Part shown: positions 25,206-33,641 of the stretch, piece after piece
Numbering within the stretch: the stretch's first letter is position 1
Layout: each line of letters starts with the position of its first letter
NCBI RefSeq assembly: GCF_016908515.1
Contig: NZ_JAFBEA010000007.1
Location: 124,001 to 188,000, forward strand
Source of the DNA: Virgibacillus halotolerans
Lineage (GTDB): Bacteria; Bacillota; Bacilli; Bacillales; Amphibacillaceae
Direction of reading: 5' to 3'
Length of the DNA stretch: 64,000 nucleotides
Translations under genes and position numbers: made by a program
The notes under the pieces: model-generated
Databases searched by the model: none
What the model was told of the DNA's origin: nothing
The model's input: only the letters and a program-made list of their open reading frames with translations

Positions 25206-26246
25206 TTAATTACTACGGAATTTAACACACACTACTTCAGGAACTTGTACTTCCGAATCCAATTTTGTTAGCTTGCCTGTCTCCCCGTCGCGGGCAAACA
25301 AGACAAGATTCCCTGAGTGCTGGTTGGACGCCACAATAAATTGTTCGCTCGGATCCAGCACAAAGTCTCGTGGCCATTTTCCACCTGTTGCTGTATGTTC
25401 AATAAAAGTCAGTTCATTACTGCTGTCATCAACACTAAATAATGCAATACTATTATGACCACGATTGCCAGTGTAAACGAACTTACCATCTGATGAAATA
25501 TGAATCGCACTCGCGTCATTCGTTTCTGTAAAGTCTTCTGGCAGTGCACTTATGGTTTGTTTTTCTGTAAAACAACCTTGTTCTGAATCGTAGTCCAGCA
25601 CCATCACCTCAGAACTCAATTCCGTCATCAAATAGGCAGTTTTTCCATTTGGATGAAACGCGATATGACGCGGTCCACTTCCAGGCTTTACGCGAAGTGT
25701 TTGAACCCGATTCAATTCATTATCCTTGATCTGGTACGTTACAAGCTCGTCCGTTCCAAGATCCGCGACAACAACATATTTCCCATCTGGTGTATGTCCG
25801 GCATAGTGAACGTGTGGTTTTTCTTGTCGTTCATGTGGACCGCTTCCATCATGTTTAATGGTGGTAATTGGTTCAATGCCTCCCTGCTCATTGACAGCAT
25901 TCAATCCAATTGTCCCTTTATGATAGTTACCGGTTACCACTGCATTATTTCGAACGTTTATGTGACACGGCGGTGCGCCCTCTGTGAGTTGTCCGTTAAT
26001 CATTTGTAGTACGCCAGTTTCATTATTAATCTGGTAAGCGTGTACACCGCCCATCTTATCTTCCTGTGCGACAGCGTAGAGATATTGATTATCCGCACTG
26101 ATTGTCAAATAGGTTGGACTGCCAACCTTTGCAGCAACCTCTGCCTTACTGATTTTTCCCGCTTCTGTATCAAGGACAAAAGAATAGATCCCTTCACTAT
26201 TTTCCCTTGTGTAAGTGCCCGCATAACCGATATATTTTTTTCCCAT
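25206..26246 (-). CDS. lactonase family protein (6-phosphogluconolactonase-like beta-propeller)
   Basis: A 346-residue seven-bladed propeller of the YkgB/Pgl type. Recurring blade motifs are visible: GYAGTYTRENSEGIYSF at the start, PHVHYAGHTPDGKYVVVADL, GPRHIAFHPNGKTAYLM and HISSDGKFVYTGNRGHNSI. Members hydrolyse 6-phosphogluconolactone or cyclise muconates; the pentose phosphate role is the usual assignment. The conserved His/Arg/Glu-rich PRHIAFHP segments line the pocket. It is monocistronic with AAGGAAGGGTAC ahead. Confidence 0.87.
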   Translation of the reverse strand: MGKKYIGYAGTYTRENSEGIYSFVLDTEAGKISKAEVAAKVGSPTYLTISADNQYLYAVAQEDKMGGVHAYQINNETGVLQMINGQLTEGAPPCHINVRNNAVVTGNYHKGTIGLNAVNEQGGIEPITTIKHDGSGPHERQEKPHVHYAGHTPDGKYVVVADLGTDELVTYQIKDNELNRVQTLRVKPGSGPRHIAFHPNGKTAYLMTELSSEVMVLDYDSEQGCFTEKQTISALPEDFTETNDASAIHISSDGKFVYTGNRGHNSIALFSVDDSSNELTFIEHTATGGKWPRDFVLDPSEQFIVASNQHSGNLVLFARDGETGKLTKLDSEVQVPEVVCVKFRSN

Positions 26247-26396
26247 ATGTACCCTTCCTTTCTAAATTAATACTTATAGTATCCATTATAGCATTTACAG
26301 TTGAGGATACGAACGTTTAGATATGAGGGCGCTTTGAAATGGGCCGTTAACGCTTAGTGAACGATCCCAGATGAGTCTGCAAAAAACTTTAAATAC

Positions 26397-26444
26397 TACC
26401 TTGTATTACATAGGTTATGACTGTATACTATGTAATACAAGGTA
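26397..26444 (+). promoter_or_regulatory. promoter with 17-bp inverted-repeat operator (probable PadR site)
   Basis: TACCTTGTATTACATAG and its exact reverse complement (26428-26444) are separated by 14 bases. They cover a promoter: TTGTAT at 26401-26406, a 17-base spacer and TATACT at 26424-26429. The PadR-type gene begins 22 bases further on, so autoregulation is likely. Confidence 0.85.
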
Positions 26445-26465
26445 AATAAATGAGGTGGAATTTAT

Positions 26466-26801
26466 TTGTCAACAACACAGATGCTGAAAGGAATACTCGA
26501 TGGCTGTTTACTCGCAATCATCAAAGAGAAAGAGGTATATGGCTATGAAGTAGCCGAGAAACTGGAGCATTATGGATTTAACACTTTTAGCGAAGGAACC
26601 ATTTATCCATTACTAATGCGCATGCAAAAAGAGCAACTGCTAACTTCTACATTAAAGAAATCAACAGCTGGACCACGGAGAAAGTATTATTCACTGACTG
26701 AAAAGGGAGAACAGGAATTAGAACGCTTTATAACACGCTGGGATTATTTACAATCCAATGTAAATAAAGTCCTTACACACGAATACGGGACGGATAAATA
26801 A
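26466..26801 (+). CDS. PadR-family transcriptional regulator
   Basis: A 111-residue winged-helix protein with the PadR core (IIKEKEVYGYEVAEKLEHYG, then SEGTIYPLLMRMQKEQLL) and a short C-terminal dimer helix. The start is TTG at 26466 behind GAGGTGG; an ATG five codons later is possible. It is followed after 12 bases by a HAAS-domain membrane protein, the usual partner, and preceded by a palindromic operator. Its ligand is unknown. Confidence 0.9.
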   Translation: MSTTQMLKGILDGCLLAIIKEKEVYGYEVAEKLEHYGFNTFSEGTIYPLLMRMQKEQLLTSTLKKSTAGPRRKYYSLTEKGEQELERFITRWDYLQSNVNKVLTHEYGTDK

Positions 26802-26813
26802 GGAGATGATCAT

Positions 26814-27572
26814 TTGAACATTCACAACACACCGCTCTCACAACAGAGCAAAACATTTTTAGAAGATTTGCGTGTCTATTTATTTTCCAGTGGAAAAAAT
26901 ACAGATGAGATTGAAGAGGTTGTGGAAGAATTAACAGATCATTTACTGGAAGCAGAGAAAAAGGGAAAATCGATTGAAGGTATTATTGGTCAATCACCGA
27001 AGGAATACATGGAGCAAATTTCCAATGAAATGCCTGTGGACTACATGGCTTGGTTTAAATATATTCCGATTATTATATTGGTAGGCTTTTCAATTACCAT
27101 TTTAAGCGACCTTGGCAGAGGTAAGCTTATCTACTCCGTTTTGGAAGTAGTTGGTTATTTATTGATAGCAGGGCTTTTCCTTCTTGCTACATTTACTGGC
27201 CTAAAATATGTTTCTGGAAATCACTTTTCTATACGTAAACAGGCACTTATTTTTGGCGTTTTGGGCGGTTTTCCGATGCTTCTGTTTGTGGGTTTGATTT
27301 ATTTAAATCGCATGGTTGAAACACCGACCATTCATTTTGGCTTAGCAGGCTCGATTGTAATTGGTGTCATGGCACTGATTCTCATCATCGCTGTATCTAT
27401 CTGGGCTAAAACATGGATATTAATCATCATTCCAGCACTTTTTGCGCTGCCCGATGTTATCTTAAACCAAACTGCGTTGCAGGAAAATACCCAATTACTA
27501 TTAAGTTCGTTTATTTCCCTCGGCGGCATTGCGGTTTTCTTATTCATTAGCTTTAAAATGAGTAAAGATTAA
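26814..27572 (+). CDS. HAAS-domain / DUF1129-like membrane protein, PadR partner
   Basis: The 252-residue protein starts with an alpha-helical HAAS-type domain of about 80 residues (TFLEDLRVYLFSSGKNTDEI, then EEVVEELTDHLLEAEKKGKS) and continues with about six membrane spans. Such proteins are regularly encoded right after PadR regulators and are thought to signal membrane or envelope state. The TTG start follows AAGGAGATGATCA. The intergenic gap of 12 bases indicates an operon with the PadR gene. Confidence 0.78.
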   Translation: MNIHNTPLSQQSKTFLEDLRVYLFSSGKNTDEIEEVVEELTDHLLEAEKKGKSIEGIIGQSPKEYMEQISNEMPVDYMAWFKYIPIIILVGFSITILSDLGRGKLIYSVLEVVGYLLIAGLFLLATFTGLKYVSGNHFSIRKQALIFGVLGGFPMLLFVGLIYLNRMVETPTIHFGLAGSIVIGVMALILIIAVSIWAKTWILIIIPALFALPDVILNQTALQENTQLLLSSFISLGGIAVFLFISFKMSKD

Positions 27573-27639
27573 TTGCCTATTTCCAACTAGATACCCGTAT
27601 GCGAGGTTAACCGTTACATCTATAGACATGACATCTCGA

Positions 27640-27692
27640 AAAGGATAGACAATAGCAAAATCCTTCGCTTTTATCTATCCTTCTATTTTTTC
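27640..27692. terminator. bidirectional terminator
   Basis: AAGGATAGA and TCTATCCTT pair across an inner stem (ATAGCAAAATCC...GCTTTTAT). T-runs follow on both strands (CTATTTTTT on plus, TTTTCG on minus). It separates the convergent HAAS gene and the coiled-coil gene. Confidence 0.8.
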
Positions 27693-27706
27693 ATTATCAA
27701 AGTTAT

Positions 27707-28423
27707 TTACTCCAGCTTTTCTTGCTTTTCCTTCTGTCTTTTTTTCATCATCATGAGGGTCAATGGTTGATCGGATCCAGTCATCATTTTATAAAAAAAC
27801 GTGGCGGTCAGATCATAGCTATTTTCCATTTTTTCTACAAGATGGTTCGTTCGCTCGAAAAGGATGGAACGGAAATGATCGATTTGTCTTGTGATTTTCT
27901 CCATTGTTGCTTCTTGTTTCTCGAGTCGTTCTAACACGTCTTTTTGCATGCTTTCCTGATCAGTGTCTTGAGCGGTAATTTGTTGTTGCAGTCCATGAAC
28001 TTCATTCACTTGTGATGCCATTTGTTTATTGAAAGCAGCTTGCTCTCCTAATTGAGCAAGAATGTCCTGTTTTAACAGTTCCTCCTTTTCCAAGGTTTCA
28101 TTCAACTTTATCATTTTTTGATCTAACTGATTTTGCCAATGAATCGTATCACCAGCCAATTGCTGATACTGCAAATTAGTTTTATTTAACCTTTGCAGCT
28201 GGCTATTTATTTCTTTCCATTGCTGATGATGTGCATTTTCCTGTAATTGATTTTTCATTTTCAAGTCATGGTAAGAATAAAATAAAGTATGGTTCACATT
28301 TTCCTGTCTCTTTAGCAGTTCTGAGAAATAATCTATTTTTAAGTACCCTTGATTGGGTTCTGTTAGTTTTTCCTCATTTTTATAAACATATGGATGCTCC
28401 AGGCTATTGATAAATAATCCCAT
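27707..28423 (-). CDS. coiled-coil protein of unknown function
   Basis: The 238-residue product starts MGLFINSLEHPYVYKNEEKL and is then nearly all amphipathic helix (residues about 30-200), Gln-, Glu- and Lys-rich with regular Leu/Ile/Met spacing, ending in a basic tail. There is no signal peptide, no membrane span and no cysteine. Similar proteins are, to my knowledge, limited to a few Bacillaceae; I do not recognise a domain. The ribosome site is GAGGAGATGTAATCAAA. Start and stop are clear. Confidence 0.7.
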   Translation of the reverse strand: MGLFINSLEHPYVYKNEEKLTEPNQGYLKIDYFSELLKRQENVNHTLFYSYHDLKMKNQLQENAHHQQWKEINSQLQRLNKTNLQYQQLAGDTIHWQNQLDQKMIKLNETLEKEELLKQDILAQLGEQAAFNKQMASQVNEVHGLQQQITAQDTDQESMQKDVLERLEKQEATMEKITRQIDHFRSILFERTNHLVEKMENSYDLTATFFYKMMTGSDQPLTLMMMKKRQKEKQEKLE

Positions 28424-28575
28424 TTTGATTACATCTCCTCATTGTATTATGCTATTATCCTATGCAGTTTTCTCATGCATGGGACATTCGTTTGATGGTG
28501 GGTATGCTTTAACGTTTGTTGCATATTTTTCCTGTTTTATTTGACTGTTTTATAAAAGATTGTTGCTATTTAGTC

Positions 28576-28692
28576 CGCGGCACGAATACACTTCGCTTTC
28601 CGCGGGTGACCCGTGAGCCTCCTCGAATTCCGTTCTGTGGGGTCTCACTCTGGCCACTATTCCCGCAGGAGTCTACGTGTATTCGTGCCGCT
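28576..28692. repeat. GC-rich palindromic repeat, type B
   Basis: A 117-bp imperfect palindrome with arms GCGGCACGAATACACTTCGC and the complement around ACGTGTATTCGTGCCGC. Inner modules are TTTCCGCGGG, GAGCCTCCTCG, TGTGGGGTCTCA and CCCGCAGGAGTC. It lies between the coiled-coil gene and the CcdA operon. Confidence 0.8.
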
Positions 28693-28845
28693 CAGAGCAT
28701 CTATAAATGATATATGAATGCTCGCCAGCAGAGAGAATATGCGATATCCCGTGATTCGTCGGCTAAAAACAGTAAATTTTCATCAAATCTTCACATTGCT
28801 CCTATATAATAGATTGGACAAAGCATTGTAATTGGAGGGGGATCG

Positions 28846-29469
28846 ATGGCAGCAGCTCGAATACTTATCATGGCAGTAGGTTTTATCGTGTTCTTTGTTA
28901 TCAGTGATTTACCAAAGTCACATAAGAAAAAAATGATCTCAGAAATGATTTCTCAGCTGATTAATTTCGTTATTTATATCTGGTTAGGGAAAATCATATT
29001 AGATCTTGCTTTGTTTGTAAAAGATCCGCTGGCAATATTGGCCTATCCAAGCAATGCGCATGCCTTTTATCTGGCTGTTTTATTTAGCGTACTAACGCTT
29101 GCTTATAAACAGTTTTACCGGAAAGTGGATATGGTTTCTTTCATCCCTGCCTGTATACCGGTATTTTTATCAGCATCGTTTGTTTATGAATTTATTCAAT
29201 TTGTTTGGTATGACCATACATATGCAATTGGGAACCTGATATTATTGACCGTGCTCATTATTGTAGGCTTACTGATACGGGATCGAATTAGATCCACCAT
29301 CGTGACAACAATAATGATAATCGGTTGGAGCACAGGTATGCTTTTATTAACTTTTATATTGCCATTGACGACGGTATTTGGTTATATCATGGATTCATGG
29401 TTTATAGGATTACTTTTAATAACGAATATAATATTACTGACTATTAATCAGAGAAAGAGGGTCACTTAA
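28846..29469 (+). CDS. polytopic membrane protein upstream of ccdA, unknown
   Basis: The 207-residue protein has about six or seven membrane spans and no soluble domain (AAARILIMAVGFIVFFVISD at the start, TINQRKRVT at the end). The ribosome site is GGAGGGGGATCG. Its stop overlaps the ccdA start as TAATG, so the two are translationally coupled. The context suggests a role in thiol redox or cytochrome maturation at the membrane, but it is not the known CcdC family and no motif proves this. Confidence 0.75.
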   Translation: MAAARILIMAVGFIVFFVISDLPKSHKKKMISEMISQLINFVIYIWLGKIILDLALFVKDPLAILAYPSNAHAFYLAVLFSVLTLAYKQFYRKVDMVSFIPACIPVFLSASFVYEFIQFVWYDHTYAIGNLILLTVLIIVGLLIRDRIRSTIVTTIMIIGWSTGMLLLTFILPLTTVFGYIMDSWFIGLLLITNIILLTINQRKRVT

Positions 29470-30227
29470 TGGGTGGAATTGAGACAGATACGATGTTAGT
29501 TGTAGGCATGTTCCTGGCAATGGGAGCGGGAGCATTATCATTCCTATCTCCCTGTGTACTACCGATTTTCCCGGCATATTTATCGTATATAACCGGTATA
29601 AGTGTGAAAGAACTACAAGGTAATAAGCATGTTAAAATCCGCAGTAAGTTACTGAGCCACTCTGTATTCTTTTTGCTAGGTGTTTCGCTCATCTTTATTA
29701 GCCTTGGTGTCGGAGCTTCCTTCTTAGGACAGTGGATTCAAAATTTACTAGTTGGTGATTCCGGATTATTGATTCAACGTATTGCAGGCATCTTCATTAT
29801 ATTTATGGGACTCTTTGTTGGGGGTTGGATAAATATTACTGCATTAATGAAAGAACGGCGTTTCCATTCTTCCAATAAACCTGTTGGCTATCTAGGAACC
29901 TTTTTTGTTGGAATGGGGTTTGCCGCTGGTTGGACACCTTGTATTGGTCCCATCTTTGGGTCAATCTTATTCCTGGCAGCAAGTAATCCAGGACAAGGTG
30001 TATTTTATACAGCCATGTATGTCGTGGGTTTCGCATTGCCCTTTCTAGTTCTGACCTTTTTCCTTGGATCAACGAGATGGATTGTTCGCCACAGCCAAAT
30101 TATTATGAAAATAGGCGGAGTCATAATGATTGTGATGGGTCTCGTCTTATTTTCTGGTCAAATGCCACGAATCTCTGCTTTCTTATTAGAACTTGTCGAG
30201 GACACTTGGTTAACCAAATTAGGATAA
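29469..30227 (+). CDS. ccdA: CcdA, thiol-disulfide electron carrier across the membrane
   Basis: The 252-residue protein has six membrane spans and the two reactive cysteines of the family: LSPCVLPIFPAYLSY near residue 29 and GWTPCIGPIFGSIL near residue 160. CcdA passes reductant from cytosolic thioredoxin to extracytoplasmic thioredoxin-like proteins such as ResA for cytochrome c assembly or sporulation. The next gene encodes such a partner. The N-terminal extension GGIETDTMLV is longer than usual by only a few residues. The start overlaps the preceding stop. Confidence 0.93.
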   Translation: MGGIETDTMLVVGMFLAMGAGALSFLSPCVLPIFPAYLSYITGISVKELQGNKHVKIRSKLLSHSVFFLLGVSLIFISLGVGASFLGQWIQNLLVGDSGLLIQRIAGIFIIFMGLFVGGWINITALMKERRFHSSNKPVGYLGTFFVGMGFAAGWTPCIGPIFGSILFLAASNPGQGVFYTAMYVVGFALPFLVLTFFLGSTRWIVRHSQIIMKIGGVIMIVMGLVLFSGQMPRISAFLLELVEDTWLTKLG

Positions 30228-30315
30228 TATGGGCTTGGTTGAGGCTTGGAAGCACTTATCAATCGTCTTTAGAGGTGAAATAACGCCACGAAGATAATAA
30301 CGGAGGTAGATGTTA

Positions 30316-30930
30316 ATGAAAAAGGCAATACTTATTGTAATTGTCGCGGGAATGCTTGGCTTTGCAGTGTATGATTTTGTAAGTTCATCCGATAAATCAG
30401 AATCGACTGTTACAAAGGAGCAAGAAAGTGAAGAAGAGGCATCAGACAATAAAATAACTTCTCCACCACCTGAAGAGGAAGAGGAAGATGTCGTAGCATC
30501 AGATGTGGTAGGACTTGATAAAGGTCAGATCGCTCCGGACTTCGAACTAACGACACTAGATGGGGAGACCGTAAAACTGTCAGACTATAGAGGTAAACGT
30601 GTTATGCTGAATTTCTGGGCAACATGGTGCCCGCCATGTCGCGCAGAAATGCCTGACATGCAAAAATTCCACGAGGATAAAGATGTTGTTATTTTAGCGG
30701 TCAACCTACGTGAAACAGAGTCCAACACAGAAAAAGTGCAAGCATTTATTGATGAACGCGATCTGACATTTCCAGTTCTTTTGGATGAGGAAACGGTTGT
30801 AGCAGATCAATATCAGATTCAACCGATTCCATCTTCATTCCTAATTGATTCTGATGGACGGATTCATAACAAAGCATTTGGCGCACTGAATTACGATCTG
30901 ATGGTACAGGAATTCGAAAAGATGCAATAA
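30316..30930 (+). CDS. membrane-anchored thiol-disulfide protein (TlpA/ResA family)
   Basis: The 204-residue protein has an N-terminal anchor (KKAILIVIVAGMLGFAVYDF), an acidic linker (about residues 28-65) and a thioredoxin fold with WATWCPPCRAEMP (Cys105/Cys108) and the cis-proline loop IQPIPSSFLI. It is a ResA/TlpA-like reductant, probably fed by CcdA. ResA has CEPC; this is CPPC, which suggests a different redox potential or partner. The second ATG (30316) is nine bases after GGAGG; the first (30310) is too close. It sits 88 bases after ccdA. Confidence 0.9.
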   Translation: MKKAILIVIVAGMLGFAVYDFVSSSDKSESTVTKEQESEEEASDNKITSPPPEEEEEDVVASDVVGLDKGQIAPDFELTTLDGETVKLSDYRGKRVMLNFWATWCPPCRAEMPDMQKFHEDKDVVILAVNLRETESNTEKVQAFIDERDLTFPVLLDEETVVADQYQIQPIPSSFLIDSDGRIHNKAFGALNYDLMVQEFEKMQ

Positions 30931-30969
30931 GACACGGATATCGCGTAAACTGGTGGTGGGGTGATCGTA

Positions 30970-31653
30970 ATGAAACAAACCATTATGGTTGTGGAAGATG
31001 ATAAAATGATTCGCGATCTGGTACGGATATACTTGGAAAAGAATAATTATGATGTCGTGGAGGCAAGGGATGGTGATGAGGCAAAGGTTGTATTTCACCA
31101 ATACCATCCCTGCTTAATTATATTGGATCTTATGCTTCCCAAGGTTAGTGGGGAGGAGTTTTGTATTTGGGTCCGAGAGCAAGAGCGAAATGAAGTTTCC
31201 ATTATTATGCTTTCAGCCAAAGTACAAATTGATGATAAAATATCCGGATTAAAATTAGGAGCCGATGATTATATGACAAAGCCCTTTGATCCGAATGAAT
31301 TGATGGCACACGTCGAAGCTGTCCTACGACGTACAGGCCAGTTTTGTCAAAAGGTCGTACATGAAGGTTTATGTATTAAGCCAAGAAAAGGAGAAGTTTT
31401 ACTTTATGATCAACATGTAAAACTTACAAAATATGAGTTCAATCTTCTCTATTATTTGATGCAACATGCTAACATGGTCTTATCTCGGGAACAGCTCGTT
31501 GGGCAAATTTATCCAAATGCGGAACATACTGTAATGGATCGAACGATTGATGCGCATATCAAAAAACTTCGTGAAAAAATTGAAGATCATCCAGCTAAGC
31601 CACAGCGCATCCAAACTGTTCGGGGAATGGGGTATAAATTTGTCACCGCGTAA
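30970..31653 (+). CDS. OmpR-family response regulator
   Basis: The 227-residue regulator has a receiver domain with phospho-acceptor Asp53 (LIILDLMLPKVSGEE), acidic pocket VVEDDK and switch Lys in MTKPFDPNEL, then an OmpR winged-helix (LTKYEFNLLYYLMQHANMVL... TIDAHIKKLREKI). I chose ATG 30970 because the upstream GTG (30961) is inside the GGTGGGGTGAT ribosome site. It lies between the tlpA-like gene and its sensor kinase gene and probably controls a redox or cytochrome function. Confidence 0.92.
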   Translation: MKQTIMVVEDDKMIRDLVRIYLEKNNYDVVEARDGDEAKVVFHQYHPCLIILDLMLPKVSGEEFCIWVREQERNEVSIIMLSAKVQIDDKISGLKLGADDYMTKPFDPNELMAHVEAVLRRTGQFCQKVVHEGLCIKPRKGEVLLYDQHVKLTKYEFNLLYYLMQHANMVLSREQLVGQIYPNAEHTVMDRTIDAHIKKLREKIEDHPAKPQRIQTVRGMGYKFVTA

Positions 31654-32734
31654 ACGTGTGAAGTCTCTATTACCTTCAGGACTTTTATGGCGTTTAACTT
31701 TATTGAATACATTAATTATTATCACAGCTACCGCAATCAGTGGTTGGGCTATTTATAATACGGCTTGCTTCCTTGCGGCGGGAGTGGGCAATTTTGACGC
31801 ACAGCGACAGGAACAATTTAACACGACGCTTCTCTACTATTTATGGCTATTCATGATTATTGCAGTTATTGCCGGCAGCATGCTTCACTTCTATCTGACT
31901 AAGCGGCTGATTAAACCGATACACGGACTGATTGAATCAACGAAACAATTGAAGCGCGGACATTTTCCTAATCCAGTGGAAGTGTACAAGCAGGATGAAA
32001 TCGGTCAATTGGTTATCCAGTATAACGGTCTAATCGAACAACTGCATTCAAATGAACAACAACGAAAAAAGCTCGTTACCGATTTATCCCATGAAATCAG
32101 GACGCCTTTAGCAAACTTAAATGGCTATCTGCAGGCATTAAGAGATGGAAATATTGTAGGTGATGCAGCACTATTTACCTCTCTACACAAAGAGTCTGAA
32201 CGTCTGTCGCAAATGGTGGAGCAGTTGGAGCAAATCAAGGAATGGGATCACTTATCTGCCCAATCGATTGTCATAAAGGAAGCCACAGAGATATCGAAAT
32301 TATTGAATCAGTGTGCCAGGATGTTTGAATGGACACTGAAACAGAAGCATATTTCAATACAAATCGATGCGGATACCTGTCATCTACCTATCCATGTCGA
32401 GCGTATGCAACAGGTCATCAGCAACTTACTTGATAATGCCATTCGCTATTATGAGGGAACAGGTCCCATTGTGTTGACGGGAAGGAAACAAGCTAATGGT
32501 TACTATATGTCTATTACAGGTCCTGCCAAACCCATCCCAGATAATGAGAAGGATCATGTATTTAAACGATTTTATCGGCTAGATACCTCGCGCAGCCGCG
32601 ATACTGGCGGTTCAGGATTAGGGCTTGCGATTACAAAAGAAATTGTAGAGCACCATCATGGTAAAATTGGCGTTGATACAACTGTAGATCACAATATATT
32701 TTGGGTGGAATTGCCTTATGATGTAGAAAATTAA
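31640..32734 (+). CDS. sensor histidine kinase, partner of the preceding regulator
   Basis: The 364-residue kinase (TTG start at 31640 after GGGG, overlapping the regulator stop by 14 bases) has two membrane spans with an outside loop of about 30 residues containing one Cys (YNTACFLAAG), a HAMP domain, the phospho-acceptor box LSHEIRTPLANL and the N box LLDNAIRYY. The G2 motif GGSGLGLAI is intact, but the G1 box that normally reads D-x-G-x-G is ITGPAKPIP, lacking the usual Asp and glycines. Activity is plausible, since some related kinases tolerate NTG-type variants. Confidence 0.88.
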   Translation: MSPRKRVKSLLPSGLLWRLTLLNTLIIITATAISGWAIYNTACFLAAGVGNFDAQRQEQFNTTLLYYLWLFMIIAVIAGSMLHFYLTKRLIKPIHGLIESTKQLKRGHFPNPVEVYKQDEIGQLVIQYNGLIEQLHSNEQQRKKLVTDLSHEIRTPLANLNGYLQALRDGNIVGDAALFTSLHKESERLSQMVEQLEQIKEWDHLSAQSIVIKEATEISKLLNQCARMFEWTLKQKHISIQIDADTCHLPIHVERMQQVISNLLDNAIRYYEGTGPIVLTGRKQANGYYMSITGPAKPIPDNEKDHVFKRFYRLDTSRSRDTGGSGLGLAITKEIVEHHHGKIGVDTTVDHNIFWVELPYDVEN

Positions 32735-32798
32735 CCAATACATTAGAAAAACCAAGAAAGGTACTTAGTCCCTATAGATCTCCCGTCAAGTAGGATGT

Positions 32799-32908
32799 TC
32801 GCTCCAGGTAGCCGCTTTCCGCGGCACGGCCTCAGTCTCCTCGAGAAAACCACTCTGCGGGGTCTTCGGACACGTGCTATTCCCGCAGGAGTCGACTACC
32901 TTCCGCGA
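32799..32908. repeat. GC-rich palindromic repeat, type B variant
   Basis: About 110 bp with arms TCGCTCCAGGTAG and CTACCTTCCGCGA and inner modules GCTTTCCGCGGCACGG, CTCGAGAAAACCAC, TGCGGGGTCTTCGG and CCCGCAGGAGTCG. It is very similar in module order to the 100-bp insert at 61682-61781. Confidence 0.75.
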
Positions 32909-33025
32909 CCATCACGTGGTAATCCAAGGTAACCTTCCCTCTCTAAAAAGGCAGAAGCGATGATTTTTGCCTTGTTTACCTTTTTAATCATACATAGATA
33001 ACCATCAAGAACCAACTATCACCAG

Positions 33026-33153
33026 AGCGAAAGAAATATACGTAGACTCCTGCGGGAAAAGCGTAGTCGCTGAGACCCCGCAAGAAAAGGGGGCTTCTTT
33101 TTCTGAGGAGGCTCAGTGCAAGCCCGCGGAAAGCGTAGTATATTTCTGTAGCG
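33026..33153. repeat. GC-rich palindromic repeat, type B
   Basis: Arms AGCGAAAGAAATATACGTAG and the complement around CGTAGTATATTTCTGTAGCG, with inner modules GACTCCTGCGGGAA, GAGACCCCGCA, GAGGAGGCTCA and GCCCGCGGAAAGCG. A 20-base tract near 33085-33104 (AAAAGGGGGCTTCTTTTTCT) forms the tip. It lies in tandem with the 32799 copy downstream of the kinase gene. Confidence 0.8.
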
Positions 33154-33197
33154 ACAGGGACTAGATAACACCTCTCGTTTATACTTTCTTTCCTTTC

Positions 33198-33235
33198 AAA
33201 AAACCCCGACTGGTCTGCACCAATCGGGGTTTTTT
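33198..33235. terminator. bidirectional terminator
   Basis: AAAACCCCGA/TCGGGGTTTT stem with a 14-base centre; runs of A on the left and T on the right. It serves the minus-strand gene ending at 33246 and can stop read-through from the two-component operon. Confidence 0.9.
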
Positions 33236-33245
33236 ATGAATCATT

Positions 33246-33617
33246 TTAACGTACTACTGCCGGGCCAACCAACACTTCTGGATTAACACCTAATGCCAAA
33301 TCACTTAATGTCGCATATCCCATATCGCGGTAATCTGACAGCAATTGCTTCAAATCTGTAGCTTGATCATTTGACTTTAACTGCGCAATTTCCTTTTGAT
33401 AGACAGTTAGTACATATTCATCCTTCAGCGTAGGACGAAATTTACTAGCATCTTCATCCATAATTAAATTACCCATATATTGAATTTTAAATTGCATTTG
33501 TCTTGTAAGATGGATAATATGAATAAATTGCTTAAATAACGATGGTTTCGTATCCTTCAATTCATTAATATCATTTTTCGCATGCATTAATTCACTAAAA
33601 CTTGTTGTTGTTAACAT
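33246..33617 (-). CDS. unknown small cytosolic protein
   Basis: The 123-residue product is mostly helical and soluble (LTTTSFSELMHAKNDINELK at the start; ends VNPEVLVGPAVVR). No domain that I recognise, no cysteine, no membrane span. ATG 33617 is preceded by AAAGGAGATACTAGT; the longer frame starting at 33635 would include this site. It is 24 bases downstream of the thioesterase gene on the same strand and shares a terminator, so both probably form one transcript. Confidence 0.65.
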   Translation of the reverse strand: MLTTTSFSELMHAKNDINELKDTKPSLFKQFIHIIHLTRQMQFKIQYMGNLIMDEDASKFRPTLKDEYVLTVYQKEIAQLKSNDQATDLKQLLSDYRDMGYATLSDLALGVNPEVLVGPAVVR

Positions 33618-33641
33618 ACTAGTATCTCCTTTCATTTATGC

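Noticed and set aside
31547-31639. Longer N-terminus for the sensor kinase
   Set aside because: It would overlap the response regulator by over 100 bases; the TTG at 31640 has a proper GGGG site and starts just before the first membrane span.
33026-33153. GC-rich palindromes as ordinary terminators
   Set aside because: Arms are modular and shared between distant copies, and no U-runs follow; separate, typical terminators are found nearby (for example 33198-33235).
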